From: Imhoffiella fuscus
GTDB taxonomy: Bacteria > Pseudomonadota > Gammaproteobacteria > Chromatiales > Chromatiaceae
Reading direction: 5' to 3'
DNA length: 64,000 bases
Assembly (NCBI RefSeq): GCF_042682685.1
Contig: NZ_JBHUHX010000042.1
Coordinates: 1 to 64,000, forward strand
Positions 7,979 to 16,627 of the stretch are shown here, in pieces. Numbering within the stretch: the stretch's first letter is position 1; each line of letters starts with the position of its first letter. The notes below the pieces were generated by a model. It did not search any database. It worked only from the letters and a program-made list of their open reading frames with translations, and was not told the DNA's origin. Position numbers and translations under genes: made by a program.

Positions 7979-9796
7979 ATGCCGAAGATCAATATCACCG
8001 ACGTCGTCCTGCGCGACGCCCATCAATCGCTGTTCGCGACGCGCATGCGTACCGAGGACATGCTCCCGATCTGTCCCAAGCTCGATGCGATCGGTTACTG
8101 GTCGCTGGAGTGCTGGGGCGGCGCGACCTTCGACGCCTGCGTGCGTTTTCTGAAGGAAGATCCTTGGGAGCGTCTGCGCAAGCTGCGCGAGGCCCTGCCC
8201 AACACCCGGCTGCAGATGCTGCTGCGCGGCCAGAACCTGCTGGGCTATCGTCACTATTCGGACGACGTGGTGCGTGCCTTCGTCAAGCGGTCCGCCGAGA
8301 ATGGCATGGACGTCTTCCGCATCTTCGACGCGCTCAACGATCTACGGAATCTCAAGACCGCGATCGAGGCGACCAAGGCCGCCGGTAAGCACGCCCAGGG
8401 CACCATCTGCTACACGGTGAGCCCGGTCCATACGGTCGAGGGTTTCGTCAAGATGGGCAAGGAACTGGCCGCCATGGGGTGCGATTCCATTGCCGTCAAG
8501 GACATGGCCGGTCTGCTGACGCCCTTCGTGACCGCCGATCTGGTCAAGGCGCTCAAGGACAGCGTCGATCTGCCGCTGCACCTGCACTCGCACGCCACAG
8601 CCGGCCTGGCCGATATGTGTCACATGAAGGCGATCGAGAACGGCTGCGACACCATCGATACGGCGATCTCCTCAATGGCCGGCGGCACCTCGCATCCGCC
8701 GACCGAGAGCATGGTTGCCGCGCTGCGCGGCACCGAGTACGACACCGGTCTGGACCTGGAGGCGATCCAGGAGGTCGGGATGTACTTCTATCAGGTGCGC
8801 AAGAAGTACCACCAGTTCGAGAGCGATTTCACCGGGGTGGATACTCGGGTGCAGGTCAATCAGGTTCCGGGCGGCATGATCTCCAACCTGGCCAACCAGC
8901 TGAAGGAGCAGAACGCCATCGACCGCATGAATGCGGTGCTGGAGGAGATTCCGCGCGTGCGTAAGGATCTCGGCTATCCGCCCCTGGTTACCCCGACCTC
9001 GCAGATCGTCGGTACCCAGGCGGTCATGAACGTCCTGACCGAGAAGCGCTATCAGAGCATCACCAACGAGGTGAAGCTCTATCTTCAGGGCCGCTACGGC
9101 GCGGCGCCGGCGCCGGTCGATGCGACACTGCAGCAGCAGGCGATCGGCAAGGAAGATATCGTGGAGTGTCGTCCGGCCGATCTGCTCAACCCAGAGCTGG
9201 ACCGTCTGACCAAGGAGATTGGCTCCCTGGCCGGTTCGGAGGAGGACATCCTCACCTATGCAATGTTCCCCGAGATCGGGCGGACCTTCCTGGAGCATCG
9301 CGCCGCCGGCACCCTGGTGCCCGAGCCGTTGGAGCCGCCGCCGAGCAATGTCGCCAAGTCGGCTCCGACCGAGTTCAACATCAACGTGCATGGCGAGAGC
9401 TATCACATCAAGGTCACGGGCGCTGGGCACAAAGGCCAGGCCGAGCGGCATTTCTATTTCACCATCGACGACATCCCTGAAGAGGTCGTGGTCGAGACGC
9501 TCGACGAACTGGTCCTGACCGGCGGCACCGAGGGTGCGGTCAAGAAGGCGATCGCTGGCAAGCGGCCCAAGCCGACCCAGCCGGGACACGTCACCACCTC
9601 GATGCCGGGCAACATCGTGGATGTGCTGGTCAAGGAGGGTGACAGTGTTACCGCCGGTCAGTCCGTCCTCGTGACCGAGGCCATGAAGATGGAGACCGAG
9701 ATTCAGGCCGCCATCGCCGGCACCATCACCGCTGTCTATGTCGCCAAGGGCGATGCCGTGAACCCGGATGAGGTGCTGCTGGAAATCACGCCCTGA
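7979..9796 (+). CDS. pycB: Pyruvate carboxylase subunit B / oxaloacetate decarboxylase alpha-like
   Basis: 605 residues. An N-terminal carboxyltransferase domain (INITDVVLRDAHQSLFATRMR, metal ligands in the HLHSHATAG region near residue 200) is followed by a conserved-carboxylase linker and a biotinyl domain ending the protein, with the target lysine in TEAMKMETEI. The family includes OadA of the sodium-pumping decarboxylase, but oadB and oadG are absent here and a biotin carboxylase lies directly upstream, so pyruvate to oxaloacetate carboxylation is the better call. The enzyme would replenish the TCA cycle. The gene is followed by a palindromic repeat. Confidence 0.88.
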   Translation: MPKINITDVVLRDAHQSLFATRMRTEDMLPICPKLDAIGYWSLECWGGATFDACVRFLKEDPWERLRKLREALPNTRLQMLLRGQNLLGYRHYSDDVVRAFVKRSAENGMDVFRIFDALNDLRNLKTAIEATKAAGKHAQGTICYTVSPVHTVEGFVKMGKELAAMGCDSIAVKDMAGLLTPFVTADLVKALKDSVDLPLHLHSHATAGLADMCHMKAIENGCDTIDTAISSMAGGTSHPPTESMVAALRGTEYDTGLDLEAIQEVGMYFYQVRKKYHQFESDFTGVDTRVQVNQVPGGMISNLANQLKEQNAIDRMNAVLEEIPRVRKDLGYPPLVTPTSQIVGTQAVMNVLTEKRYQSITNEVKLYLQGRYGAAPAPVDATLQQQAIGKEDIVECRPADLLNPELDRLTKEIGSLAGSEEDILTYAMFPEIGRTFLEHRAAGTLVPEPLEPPPSNVAKSAPTEFNINVHGESYHIKVTGAGHKGQAERHFYFTIDDIPEEVVVETLDELVLTGGTEGAVKKAIAGKRPKPTQPGHVTTSMPGNIVDVLVKEGDSVTAGQSVLVTEAMKMETEIQAAIAGTITAVYVAKGDAVNPDEVLLEITP

Positions 9797-9802
9797 TACG
9801 TT

Positions 9803-9878
9803 TTGAACCGCGAAGGCGCGAAGAACGCAAAGGAATCAACGATCGATCTTCGCGACCTTTGCGCCTTTGCGGTTCAAC
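9803..9878. repeat. Dispersed palindromic repeat element, copy 2
   Basis: Left arm 9804-9833 and right arm 9848-9877 are reverse complements sharing the sequence of the element at 2740-2873 but with a much shorter spacer. It lies between the converging ends of pycB and the MFS gene, so it could also serve as a transcription end signal for both. Confidence 0.8.
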
Positions 9879-9892
9879 AATCCGCTCGATTC

Positions 9893-11233
9893 CTACCACT
9901 CCTTCAGTCCCGCGTCGTGCCCCTGGGCGACGGCGCGTCCGCGCGTCTCGTCGACATGGCGCGCAATGAGCAGCGCCACGGCGAACAGCAGCACGCAGAA
10001 GAGCAGTGCCTGACGCAGTCCGAACGCGGCTTGCAACAAGCCGATGGCGAGCAGACCGAAGACCCCCGCCAGTTTCATCGACAGCCCCCAGAAACCGAAC
10101 AGTTCGGCCGAGCGCGACAGCGGCGAGAAGAGCCCGACCAGGGTGCGCGTGGTCGACTGACAGGCGCCTAGGCTTGCGCCTGCCACGCATCCCACGACCA
10201 GGAAGACGTATTGCGCCTGCCAGTCCAGCCCGAGCCAACTGTGCGCCAGACTGGCGATCGATGGGGTTAGATAAATGAGCAGGATCGCCAGGATCCACAT
10301 GATCAACGTCAGCAGATAGGTGCGCAGTGCGCCGATCCGGTCCTGGATGTAGCCGAATCCGAAGGCGCCCGCAGCGGCCGTGAGCTGCACCAGGACGAAC
10401 ATGAGCGTGCGCACCGATGCGTCCCAGCCGATCACCTGTGCGCCGTAGATGAAGGCGTAGGTGATGACGATGGAGATGCCGCTCATGGAGAAGAATACGG
10501 CGACCAGCAGCACGGCCAGGTCGCGGTGCTGGTGCAGATGGACCAGGGTCTGGCGTACTCGGGAGATCCCGACGCCGACGAGGTTGGCGCCTGGCGGCAG
10601 GGGGCGCGGGCGACCGCGCTCGCGGACCCAGAGGAAGGTCGGAATGGCGGCGACGAGGAAAAAAACGGCGGTCCATGGGCCGACCCAGCGGATACGCTCG
10701 AAGTTTTCGGCGCTGACCTCGCCCAGCACGAAGAGTACGAACAGCGCGGCGATCATGCCGCCGATATAGCCGAGCGCCCAGCCGAAACCGGAGATCTTAC
10801 CCAGGTCCTCGGGTGGTCCCAGGTCGGGCAGGAAGCTGGCGATGAAGGATTCGCCGATGGCGAAGGCGAAATTGGAGAGGATCAGCAACAGCATGCCGAT
10901 CCAGACGTATCCGGGTGCGGCCCAATAGAGCAGGGCGGTGGTGACGACCGTGAGCGCATAGCTGGCGAACAGGAAGCGTTTCTTGCTCGCGGTGTAATCC
11001 ATGATGGCCCCGGCCACGGGCGATGCGATCACGACCATCAGGTAGCTGATGGCGAGAGCCAGACTCCAGAGCAGATTGCCCAGCCGATAGTCGGGCGCGT
11101 CGCCGACGATGACGCGGGTGAAGAGATCGCCGAACACGACCGTGATGATGAGCAGCGTATAGGCCGAGTTGGCGAAGTCGAACATCGCCCAGCCGAGGAT
11201 TTCTCGTCTGGAGGCGCGGGATCTGGTGGTCAT
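9893..11233 (-). CDS. MFS transporter, UMF1/Atg22-like family
   Basis: 446 residues with about 12 hydrophobic segments. The N-terminus REILGWAMFDFANSAYTLLIITVVF and the later FAIGESFIASFLPDLGPPEDLGKISGFGWALGYIGG are the signature of the UMF1 family related to yeast Atg22, whose bacterial substrates are unknown. The start at 11233 removes a long arginine-rich extension that does not look coding. It is transcribed away from the hydrogenase cluster, together with or downstream of the small gene at 11343-11777. Confidence 0.85.
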   Translation of the reverse strand: MTTRSRASRREILGWAMFDFANSAYTLLIITVVFGDLFTRVIVGDAPDYRLGNLLWSLALAISYLMVVIASPVAGAIMDYTASKKRFLFASYALTVVTTALLYWAAPGYVWIGMLLLILSNFAFAIGESFIASFLPDLGPPEDLGKISGFGWALGYIGGMIAALFVLFVLGEVSAENFERIRWVGPWTAVFFLVAAIPTFLWVRERGRPRPLPPGANLVGVGISRVRQTLVHLHQHRDLAVLLVAVFFSMSGISIVITYAFIYGAQVIGWDASVRTLMFVLVQLTAAAGAFGFGYIQDRIGALRTYLLTLIMWILAILLIYLTPSIASLAHSWLGLDWQAQYVFLVVGCVAGASLGACQSTTRTLVGLFSPLSRSAELFGFWGLSMKLAGVFGLLAIGLLQAAFGLRQALLFCVLLFAVALLIARHVDETRGRAVAQGHDAGLKEW

Positions 11234-11342
11234 TCGCTGGCGATTCCGATTGTCAGCTCGCCAAGGCATTGTCCGCGAGGGGTGTCGGTGTCGTAGGTGG
11301 TCGCGAAGGCGTCGTAGGGCTGTCGTAGATCGATGGGGTCTG

Positions 11343-11777
11343 TCATGGGGGCGGGGGTTGATCCTTGGGATCGATGTCAAGAATGGTTTTCCAGTCCGCC
11401 GTCGAGATCCAGCGCACCTCGCCGATGCTGTCCAGGATGCGACGGCAGCGCTGTTCCGATTCTATCAGTGCCTTTTCGACGCGCAGCCGATGATCGATCT
11501 CGCGCTGCAGCTTTTTCTCCATCGAGATGGCCCGGACGCGCTCGGCGAGCGCGGCTTCCATCAGAGACATGGCTGCGCTGGTGGCGTCGCCGATCGCCTG
11601 GTCGAGGGGAGGGGGAGCGTCCTGATCGGGCAGTGTCGATTCGAGCGCGGATGGACGTGATGGGTTGATGGGAAGGGGCGAGGCCGAGAGTCTGGTTTTG
11701 GCCTCACGCAGCTTTTCCCGCAAGGTCGCGCACTCGGTGTGCGGGTCTTCCAGAGGTTCGTCTGGTTGGCCGTTCAT
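11343..11777 (-). CDS. Small coiled-coil protein with a PAS-linker-like end
   Basis: 144 residues with no signal peptide or membrane segment. Residues about 70-115 are strongly helical and charged (MEAALAERVRAISMEKKL...REIDHRLRVEKALIESEQRC), ending in RILDSIGEVRWISTADW, which looks like the helix that leads into a PAS domain and its first strand. The protein stops there. It may be a remnant of a sensor protein or a real short coiled-coil protein. No good ribosome binding site precedes the ATG. Function unknown; the call as a gene is moderate. Confidence 0.55.
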   Translation of the reverse strand: MNGQPDEPLEDPHTECATLREKLREAKTRLSASPLPINPSRPSALESTLPDQDAPPPLDQAIGDATSAAMSLMEAALAERVRAISMEKKLQREIDHRLRVEKALIESEQRCRRILDSIGEVRWISTADWKTILDIDPKDQPPPP

Positions 11778-12228
11778 CCTGTGGTGTTTGGCGCTTTCGG
11801 CCCGAGTGCACGTGGTTTCGATGGTAGGGCATTAGAACGAACCGGAGGCATGTGGGTGCCTCAGGATTGCGTCAAACGCGGTGGCCGTCGATAAATGCCG
11901 CTTAGCATCCGCAATCGAAGGTGTCGCAGCTATCCGTAAAATTACGCAACCTGCTTGTGGGGCGGTGCTTTCGGTGGCGTCCTTCTCCTACGCTTGGTTC
12001 TTTTCGGTCTGCAAACTTTATTTGCGCCCGCCCTCAAAATCGCAAACGAACTTTGCGGATTCTCGGCGGCTATCGTTTTGCGCGATGTGCCATACCCCAT
12101 TGTCAGGCGTGCCCTCTTCGTGTCGTGGCCGCTAGTTGGCTCGAAGGTTGCTTAGTCGCCTATCGGAGTTCCGATCTGGCCGGTGCGCTTGCCGGTCAAT
12201 CCGCTGGGGTTCACAACTGGGATCAACC
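11778..12228. other. Hydrogenase upstream regulatory region
   Basis: About 450 bases between divergent genes, with no supported coding sequence. The stretch includes the -24/-12 promoter at 12137-12151. The region around 11990-12090 is AT-richer, as expected for activator or IHF binding, but I could not point to a clear IHF box or a TTG-N5-CAA site of the HupR type. Confidence 0.55.
12137..12151 (+). promoter_or_regulatory. Sigma-54 (-24/-12) promoter for the hup operon
   Basis: TGGCTCGAAGGTTGC followed by T matches the RpoN consensus TGGCACG-N4-TTGCW with one mismatch, and the GG and GC elements are exactly 10 bases apart. It lies 77 bases before the hupS start. Uptake hydrogenase operons in several proteobacteria are known to use sigma-54 with an NtrC-type activator (HoxA/HupR or NifA), which fits. 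No such activator for hydrogenase lies in the window; the NtrC-type gene at 35.5 kb pairs with pilS instead. Confidence 0.75.
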
Positions 12229-13326
12229 ATGGCAACGACTGAAACCTTCTACGAGGTGATGCGCCGACAGGGGATCACCCGTCGCAGCTTCCTCAAATAC
12301 TGTAGCCTGACGGCGACGGCCCTGGGGCTGGAGCCGGTTTTCGCCTCCAAGATCGCCCACGCGATGGAGACCAAGCCGCGCACGCCGGTGCTCTGGCTGC
12401 ACGGTTTGGAGTGCACCTGCTGCTCGGAGTCCTTCATTCGTTCCGCCCATCCGCTGGTCTCGGACGTGGTCTTGTCGATGATCTCGCTCGACTACGACGA
12501 CACCCTCATGGTTTCGGCCGGACATCAGGCCGAGGCGATCCTGGAAGACGTCCGCACCAAGTACAAGGGCAACTACATCCTGGCGGTCGAGGGCAATCCA
12601 CCGCTCAATCAGGACGGCATGAGCTGCATCATCGGCGGGCGGCCCTTCGTCGAGCAGTTGAAGGAGGTCGCCGCCGACTGCAAGGCGGTCATCTCCTGGG
12701 GTTCCTGCGCCTCCTGGGGCTGCGTGCAGGCGGCGCATCCCAATCCGACCCAGGCCACTCCGGTGCACAAGGTCATCACCGACAAGCCCATCATCAAGGT
12801 GCCCGGCTGTCCGCCGATCGCCGAGGTCATGACCGGCGTCATCACCTACATGCTCACCTTCGATCGCATCCCCGAGCTGGATCGCCAAGGGCGGCCCAAG
12901 ATGTTCTACGGCCAGCGCATCCACGACAAATGCTATCGCCGCCCGCACTTCGACGCCGGTCAGTACGTCGAGGACTGGGACGATGAGGGGGCGCGCAAGG
13001 GCTACTGTCTCTACAAGATGGGCTGCAAGGGGCCGACCACCTACAACGCCTGCTCGACCGTGCGCTGGAACAACGGGGTCTCGTTCCCGATCCAGTCGGG
13101 ACACGGCTGCATCGGCTGTTCCGAGGACGGTTTCTGGGACAAGGGCAGCTTCTACCATCACGTCACCAACACCCACGGATTCGGTATCGAGGCCAATGCG
13201 GACAAGGTCGGCATGGCAGCCGCCGGTACGGTCGGCGCGGCGATCACGGCGCATGCGGCGGCGAGCGCCATCCAACGCATCAAGCAACGCTCGGGCGAGC
13301 ATCACGAGGAGAATGACAAGGCATGA
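12229..13326 (+). CDS. hupS: [NiFe] uptake hydrogenase small subunit HupS
   Basis: 365 residues. The N-terminus carries a Tat signal (TRRSFLK at about 18-24) and a hydrophobic stretch, so the folded enzyme is exported. The electron-relay cluster ligands are visible: GLECTCCSES gives Cys62, 64 and 65; WGSCASWGCVQ gives Cys160 and 165; VPGCPP gives another. The extra cysteines at 64 and 165 are those of the [4Fe-3S] proximal cluster found in O2-tolerant group 1d enzymes. A C-terminal alanine-rich hydrophobic stretch (about 325-345) would anchor it to the membrane near HupC. The start at 12229 follows the promoter by 77 bases; the stop overlaps hupL by ATGA. Confidence 0.95.
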   Translation: MATTETFYEVMRRQGITRRSFLKYCSLTATALGLEPVFASKIAHAMETKPRTPVLWLHGLECTCCSESFIRSAHPLVSDVVLSMISLDYDDTLMVSAGHQAEAILEDVRTKYKGNYILAVEGNPPLNQDGMSCIIGGRPFVEQLKEVAADCKAVISWGSCASWGCVQAAHPNPTQATPVHKVITDKPIIKVPGCPPIAEVMTGVITYMLTFDRIPELDRQGRPKMFYGQRIHDKCYRRPHFDAGQYVEDWDDEGARKGYCLYKMGCKGPTTYNACSTVRWNNGVSFPIQSGHGCIGCSEDGFWDKGSFYHHVTNTHGFGIEANADKVGMAAAGTVGAAITAHAAASAIQRIKQRSGEHHEENDKA

Positions 13327-15113
13327 GCGTGCAGACACCGAACGGCTTCGAGCTGGACACCTCGGGTAAGCGCGTCGTCGTCGACCCGGTGACCCGGATC
13401 GAGGGCCACATGCGCTGCGAGGTCAACCTCGACGAGAACAACGTCATCCGCAACGCGGTCTCCACCGGCACCATGTGGCGCGGTCTGGAGGTGATCCTAC
13501 GCGGCCGCGATCCGCGCGACGCCTGGGCCTTCACCGAGAGGATATGCGGCGTCTGCACCGGCACCCACGCCCTGACTTCGGTGCGCGCGGTCGAGGACGC
13601 ACTCGGAATCCAGATCCCCGAGAACGCCAACTCCATCCGCAACATCATGCAGCTGACGCTCCAGGCGCACGATCACCTGGTGCACTTCTATCATCTGCAT
13701 GCGCTCGACTGGGTCGACGTGGTTTCGGCGCTCAAGGCCGACCCCAAGGCGACTTCGGCGCTGGCGCAGTCGATCTCGGACTGGCCGCTGTCCTCGCCCG
13801 GCTATTTCCGCGACGTGCAGAACCGGATCAAGCGTTTCGTCGAGTCCGGTCAACTGGGGCCTTTCACCAACGGCTACTGGGGCAATCCGGCCTACAAGTT
13901 GCCGCCCGAGGCCAACCTGATGGCGGTCACCCACTATCTGGAGGCGCTCGACTTCCAGAAGGAGATCGTCAAGATCCATACCATCTACGGCGGCAAGAAC
14001 CCGCACCCCAACTGGCTGGTCGGAGGCGTGCCCTGCGCCATCAACGTCCATGACACGGGCGCGGTCGGCGCGGTCAACATGGAGCGGCTGAACCTGGTCT
14101 CCTCCATCATCGATCGCACCATCGAGTTCATGGACAAGGTCTATCTGCCAGACCTCATGGCCATCGCCTCCTTCTATAAGGATTGGACCTATGGTGGCGG
14201 ACTCAGCAGCCAGGCGCTGATGTCCTACGGCGATATCCCGGATCGGGCCAACGATACCTCGGCCGCGAACCAGCTCCTGCCGCGCGGCGCCATCATCAAC
14301 GGCAATCTCAACGAGATCCACGACGTCGATCTGCGCGATCCCGAGCAGATCCAGGAGTTCGTGGCCCACTCCTGGTTCACCTACGCCGACGAGTCCAGAG
14401 GGCTGCATCCCTGGGATGGCGTGACCGAACCGAACTTCGCGCTCGGCCCCAACACCAAGGGGACCAGGACTCGGATCGAGGAGATCGACGAGAACGCCAA
14501 GTACAGCTGGATCAAGGCCCCGCGCTGGCGCGGTCATGCCATGGAGGTCGGTCCGCTGGCGCGTTGGGTCATCGGTTACGCCCAGGGCAACCCGGAGTTC
14601 AAGGAGCCGGTCGAGAAGGTGTTGACCGACCTGCAGCTTCCGGTCTCGGCGCTTTTCTCGACCCTGGGACGCACTGCGGCCCGCGGTCTGGAAGGCTCTT
14701 GGGCCGCGCACAAGATGCGCTATTTCCAGGACAAGCTGATGGCCAATCTCAAGGCCGGCGACAGCAATACCGCCAACGTGGACAAGTGGGATCCCAAGAC
14801 CTGGCCCAAGGAGGCCAAGGGTGTCGGCACCACCGAGGCGCCGCGCGGCGCGCTCGGTCACTGGGTCGTCATCAAGGACGGCAAGATCGACAACTATCAG
14901 GCCGTGGTTCCCACCACCTGGAACGGCTCGCCGCGCGATCCGGCCGGCAACATCGGTGCCTTCGAGGCGGCCCTGATGAACACTCCGGTGGCCAAGGCCG
15001 ATGAGCCGCTGGAGATCCTGCGTACCCTGCACAGCTTCGATCCCTGTCTGGCCTGCTCGACCCATGTCATGAGTCCGGATGGCGAGGAGCTGACGCGGGT
15101 GAAGGTGCGGTAG
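13323..15113 (+). CDS. hupL: [NiFe] uptake hydrogenase large subunit HupL
   Basis: 596 residues, standard length. It holds the NiFe active site: RICGVCTGTHA near residue 74 gives the N-terminal CxxC pair, and DPCLACSTH near the end gives the C-terminal pair. After the final histidine there are 15 residues (starting VMSPDGEEL), the peptide removed by the maturation protease HupD, which is encoded in the same operon. The large subunit has no signal and is exported in complex with HupS. It begins within the hupS stop codon. Confidence 0.96.
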   Translation: MSVQTPNGFELDTSGKRVVVDPVTRIEGHMRCEVNLDENNVIRNAVSTGTMWRGLEVILRGRDPRDAWAFTERICGVCTGTHALTSVRAVEDALGIQIPENANSIRNIMQLTLQAHDHLVHFYHLHALDWVDVVSALKADPKATSALAQSISDWPLSSPGYFRDVQNRIKRFVESGQLGPFTNGYWGNPAYKLPPEANLMAVTHYLEALDFQKEIVKIHTIYGGKNPHPNWLVGGVPCAINVHDTGAVGAVNMERLNLVSSIIDRTIEFMDKVYLPDLMAIASFYKDWTYGGGLSSQALMSYGDIPDRANDTSAANQLLPRGAIINGNLNEIHDVDLRDPEQIQEFVAHSWFTYADESRGLHPWDGVTEPNFALGPNTKGTRTRIEEIDENAKYSWIKAPRWRGHAMEVGPLARWVIGYAQGNPEFKEPVEKVLTDLQLPVSALFSTLGRTAARGLEGSWAAHKMRYFQDKLMANLKAGDSNTANVDKWDPKTWPKEAKGVGTTEAPRGALGHWVVIKDGKIDNYQAVVPTTWNGSPRDPAGNIGAFEAALMNTPVAKADEPLEILRTLHSFDPCLACSTHVMSPDGEELTRVKVR

Positions 15114-15118
15114 CGGAC

Positions 15119-15298
15119 ATGACGATCAGCAGACTGGTCCTCGTGATCGCCGTGGCGACCGTTTCGGTCGCCGCGATGGCCGACGAGGCGTCCGTCCGCT
15201 CCAGCCGCGTCAAGGGCGTGGCTGGAGCGGCGCAACCGACAGCGACCGGGGCCGTGCCGGCAGGCATGGCCCGATCGATCCATCAGCGCGGAGATTAA
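15119..15298 (+). CDS. Novel 59-aa exported small protein between hupL and hupC
   Basis: An ATG-initiated frame of 59 codons begins 5 bases after the hupL stop and ends 4 bases before hupC. The N-terminus (MTISRLVLVIAVATVSVAAMADE) is a good Sec signal peptide with a cleavage site expected after AMA. The mature part of about 37 residues is rich in Ala, Gly, Ser and Arg and has no cysteine. Tight packing in the operon and the clean signal make it a likely real gene. I do not recognise it; hup operons I know of go directly from hupL to hupC. It may assist assembly of the hydrogenase with its cytochrome b. Confidence 0.65.
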   Translation: MTISRLVLVIAVATVSVAAMADEASVRSSRVKGVAGAAQPTATGAVPAGMARSIHQRGD

Positions 15299-15302
15299 GT
15301 CC

Positions 15303-15995
15303 ATGTACAGCGGCGTCCCAACGGTCAAGCGCACGGCGGTCTACGTCTATCAGACCCCGGTGCGTATCTGGCACTGGGTGAATGCACTCGCGATCACCAT
15401 CCTGACCATCAGCGGCTATCTGATCGCCAACCCGCTGCCGACTTTGTCGGGCGAGGCGAGCGATCATTACCTGATGGGCGACATCCGTTTCTTCCATTTT
15501 GCCGCCGCCTACATCTTCATGGTCGGCTTTCTGTTTCGCATCTACTGGGCCGTCGCCGGCAATTCCTATTCGCACCAGCTCTTCACCCTGCCGGTTTGGC
15601 GCAAGCGTTTCTGGAGCGAACTGGTCCACGAGCTGCGCTGGTACGCCTTCCTGGAGAAGGAGCCGCGCAAATACGTCGGCCACAATCCGCTGGCTCACCT
15701 TTTCATGGTGGTCATCATCACGGTCGGCGGCCTGGTCATGATCGTCACCGGCATGGCGCTCTATTCCGAGCAGACCGGTCTGGGGAGCTGGCAGGACAGG
15801 CTCTTCGGCTGGGTGATTCCCATGGTGGGGCAGAGCCAGGACGTGCGCATGTGGCACCACTGGGGCATGTGGGTGCTGGTGGTCTTCGTCATGCTCCATG
15901 TCTACACCGCCATCCGCGAGGACATCATGTCCCGTCAGAGTCTGATCAGTACCATGATCAGCGGCTGGCGCATGTTCAAGGACGATCGGCCGTGA
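15303..15995 (+). CDS. hupC: Ni/Fe-hydrogenase b-type cytochrome HupC
   Basis: 230 residues with four transmembrane helices, the cytochrome b561-like subunit that passes electrons from HupSL into the quinone pool. The N-terminus VYVYQTPVRIWHWVNALAI and the later RMWHHWGMWVLVVFVMLHVY contain the histidines that ligate two hemes b. Start is the ATG 4 bases after the small upstream gene. The stop overlaps hupD by GTGA. Confidence 0.95.
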   Translation: MYSGVPTVKRTAVYVYQTPVRIWHWVNALAITILTISGYLIANPLPTLSGEASDHYLMGDIRFFHFAAAYIFMVGFLFRIYWAVAGNSYSHQLFTLPVWRKRFWSELVHELRWYAFLEKEPRKYVGHNPLAHLFMVVIITVGGLVMIVTGMALYSEQTGLGSWQDRLFGWVIPMVGQSQDVRMWHHWGMWVLVVFVMLHVYTAIREDIMSRQSLISTMISGWRMFKDDRP

Positions 15996-16627
15996 GTACG
16001 CAGACGCCCAATGTGCTCATCCTGGGGATCGGAAATATCCTCTGGGCCGACGAGGGCTTTGGCGTGCGGGTGGTCGAGGAGATCGCCAATCGCTATCGCT
16101 TCGCCTCCAACGTGCGACTGCTGGATGGCGGTACCCAGGGGATCTATCTCGTCGACCAGGTTCGCTGGGCCGACGTTCTGGTGGTGTTCGACGCAGTCGA
16201 CTACGGGCTGCCTCCGGGCAGTTTCAAGCGGGTCGAGGGCGATGCGGTGCCCAAATTCATGGGCGCCAAGAAGATGAGCCTGCACCAGACCGGTTTCCAG
16301 GAGGTGCTGGCTCTGGCCGACCTGATGTGCGACTTCCCGAGCCATCTGCTGCTGATCGGCGTGCAGCCGGTCGAGCTGGAGGATTTCGGCGGCAGTCTCA
16401 GGCCCCAAGTTCGCGACCAGATCGAGCCGGCGATCGTCGAGGCCCGGCGTTATCTGGAGCCGTTCGGCGTGGAATGGCTGCCGGTCGATCCAGAGGCCGG
16501 CGCGGCCACCCATGAGATGCCGCATCCGTCGCTACGTCTCGCCGACTACGAGGCCGGGCGTCCGGGATCCGATGTCGCCTGCCGCATCGGCGACTCGCGC
16601 GTTCTGGCGCTGCGGGGCGTCGGCTGA
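15992..16627 (+). CDS. hupD: Hydrogenase maturation endopeptidase HupD
   Basis: 211 residues beginning with GTG in the hupC stop. LILGIGNILWADEGFGVRVVE gives the glutamate ligand, VVFDAVDYG the aspartate, and MSLHQTGFQ the histidine of the nickel-sensing site of this family, which checks Ni insertion and clips the HupL C-terminal peptide. The last 20 or so residues are longer than in E. coli HyaD. It is followed by hupF with a 1-base overlap (TGATG). Confidence 0.94.
   Translation: MSTQTPNVLILGIGNILWADEGFGVRVVEEIANRYRFASNVRLLDGGTQGIYLVDQVRWADVLVVFDAVDYGLPPGSFKRVEGDAVPKFMGAKKMSLHQTGFQEVLALADLMCDFPSHLLLIGVQPVELEDFGGSLRPQVRDQIEPAIVEARRYLEPFGVEWLPVDPEAGAATHEMPHPSLRLADYEAGRPGSDVACRIGDSRVLALRGVG

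Noticed and set aside
12174..12195. Second possible -24/-12 site (TGGCCGG...TTGC)
   Set aside because: The GG and GC elements are 11 bases apart instead of 10, so the site at 12137 is preferred.
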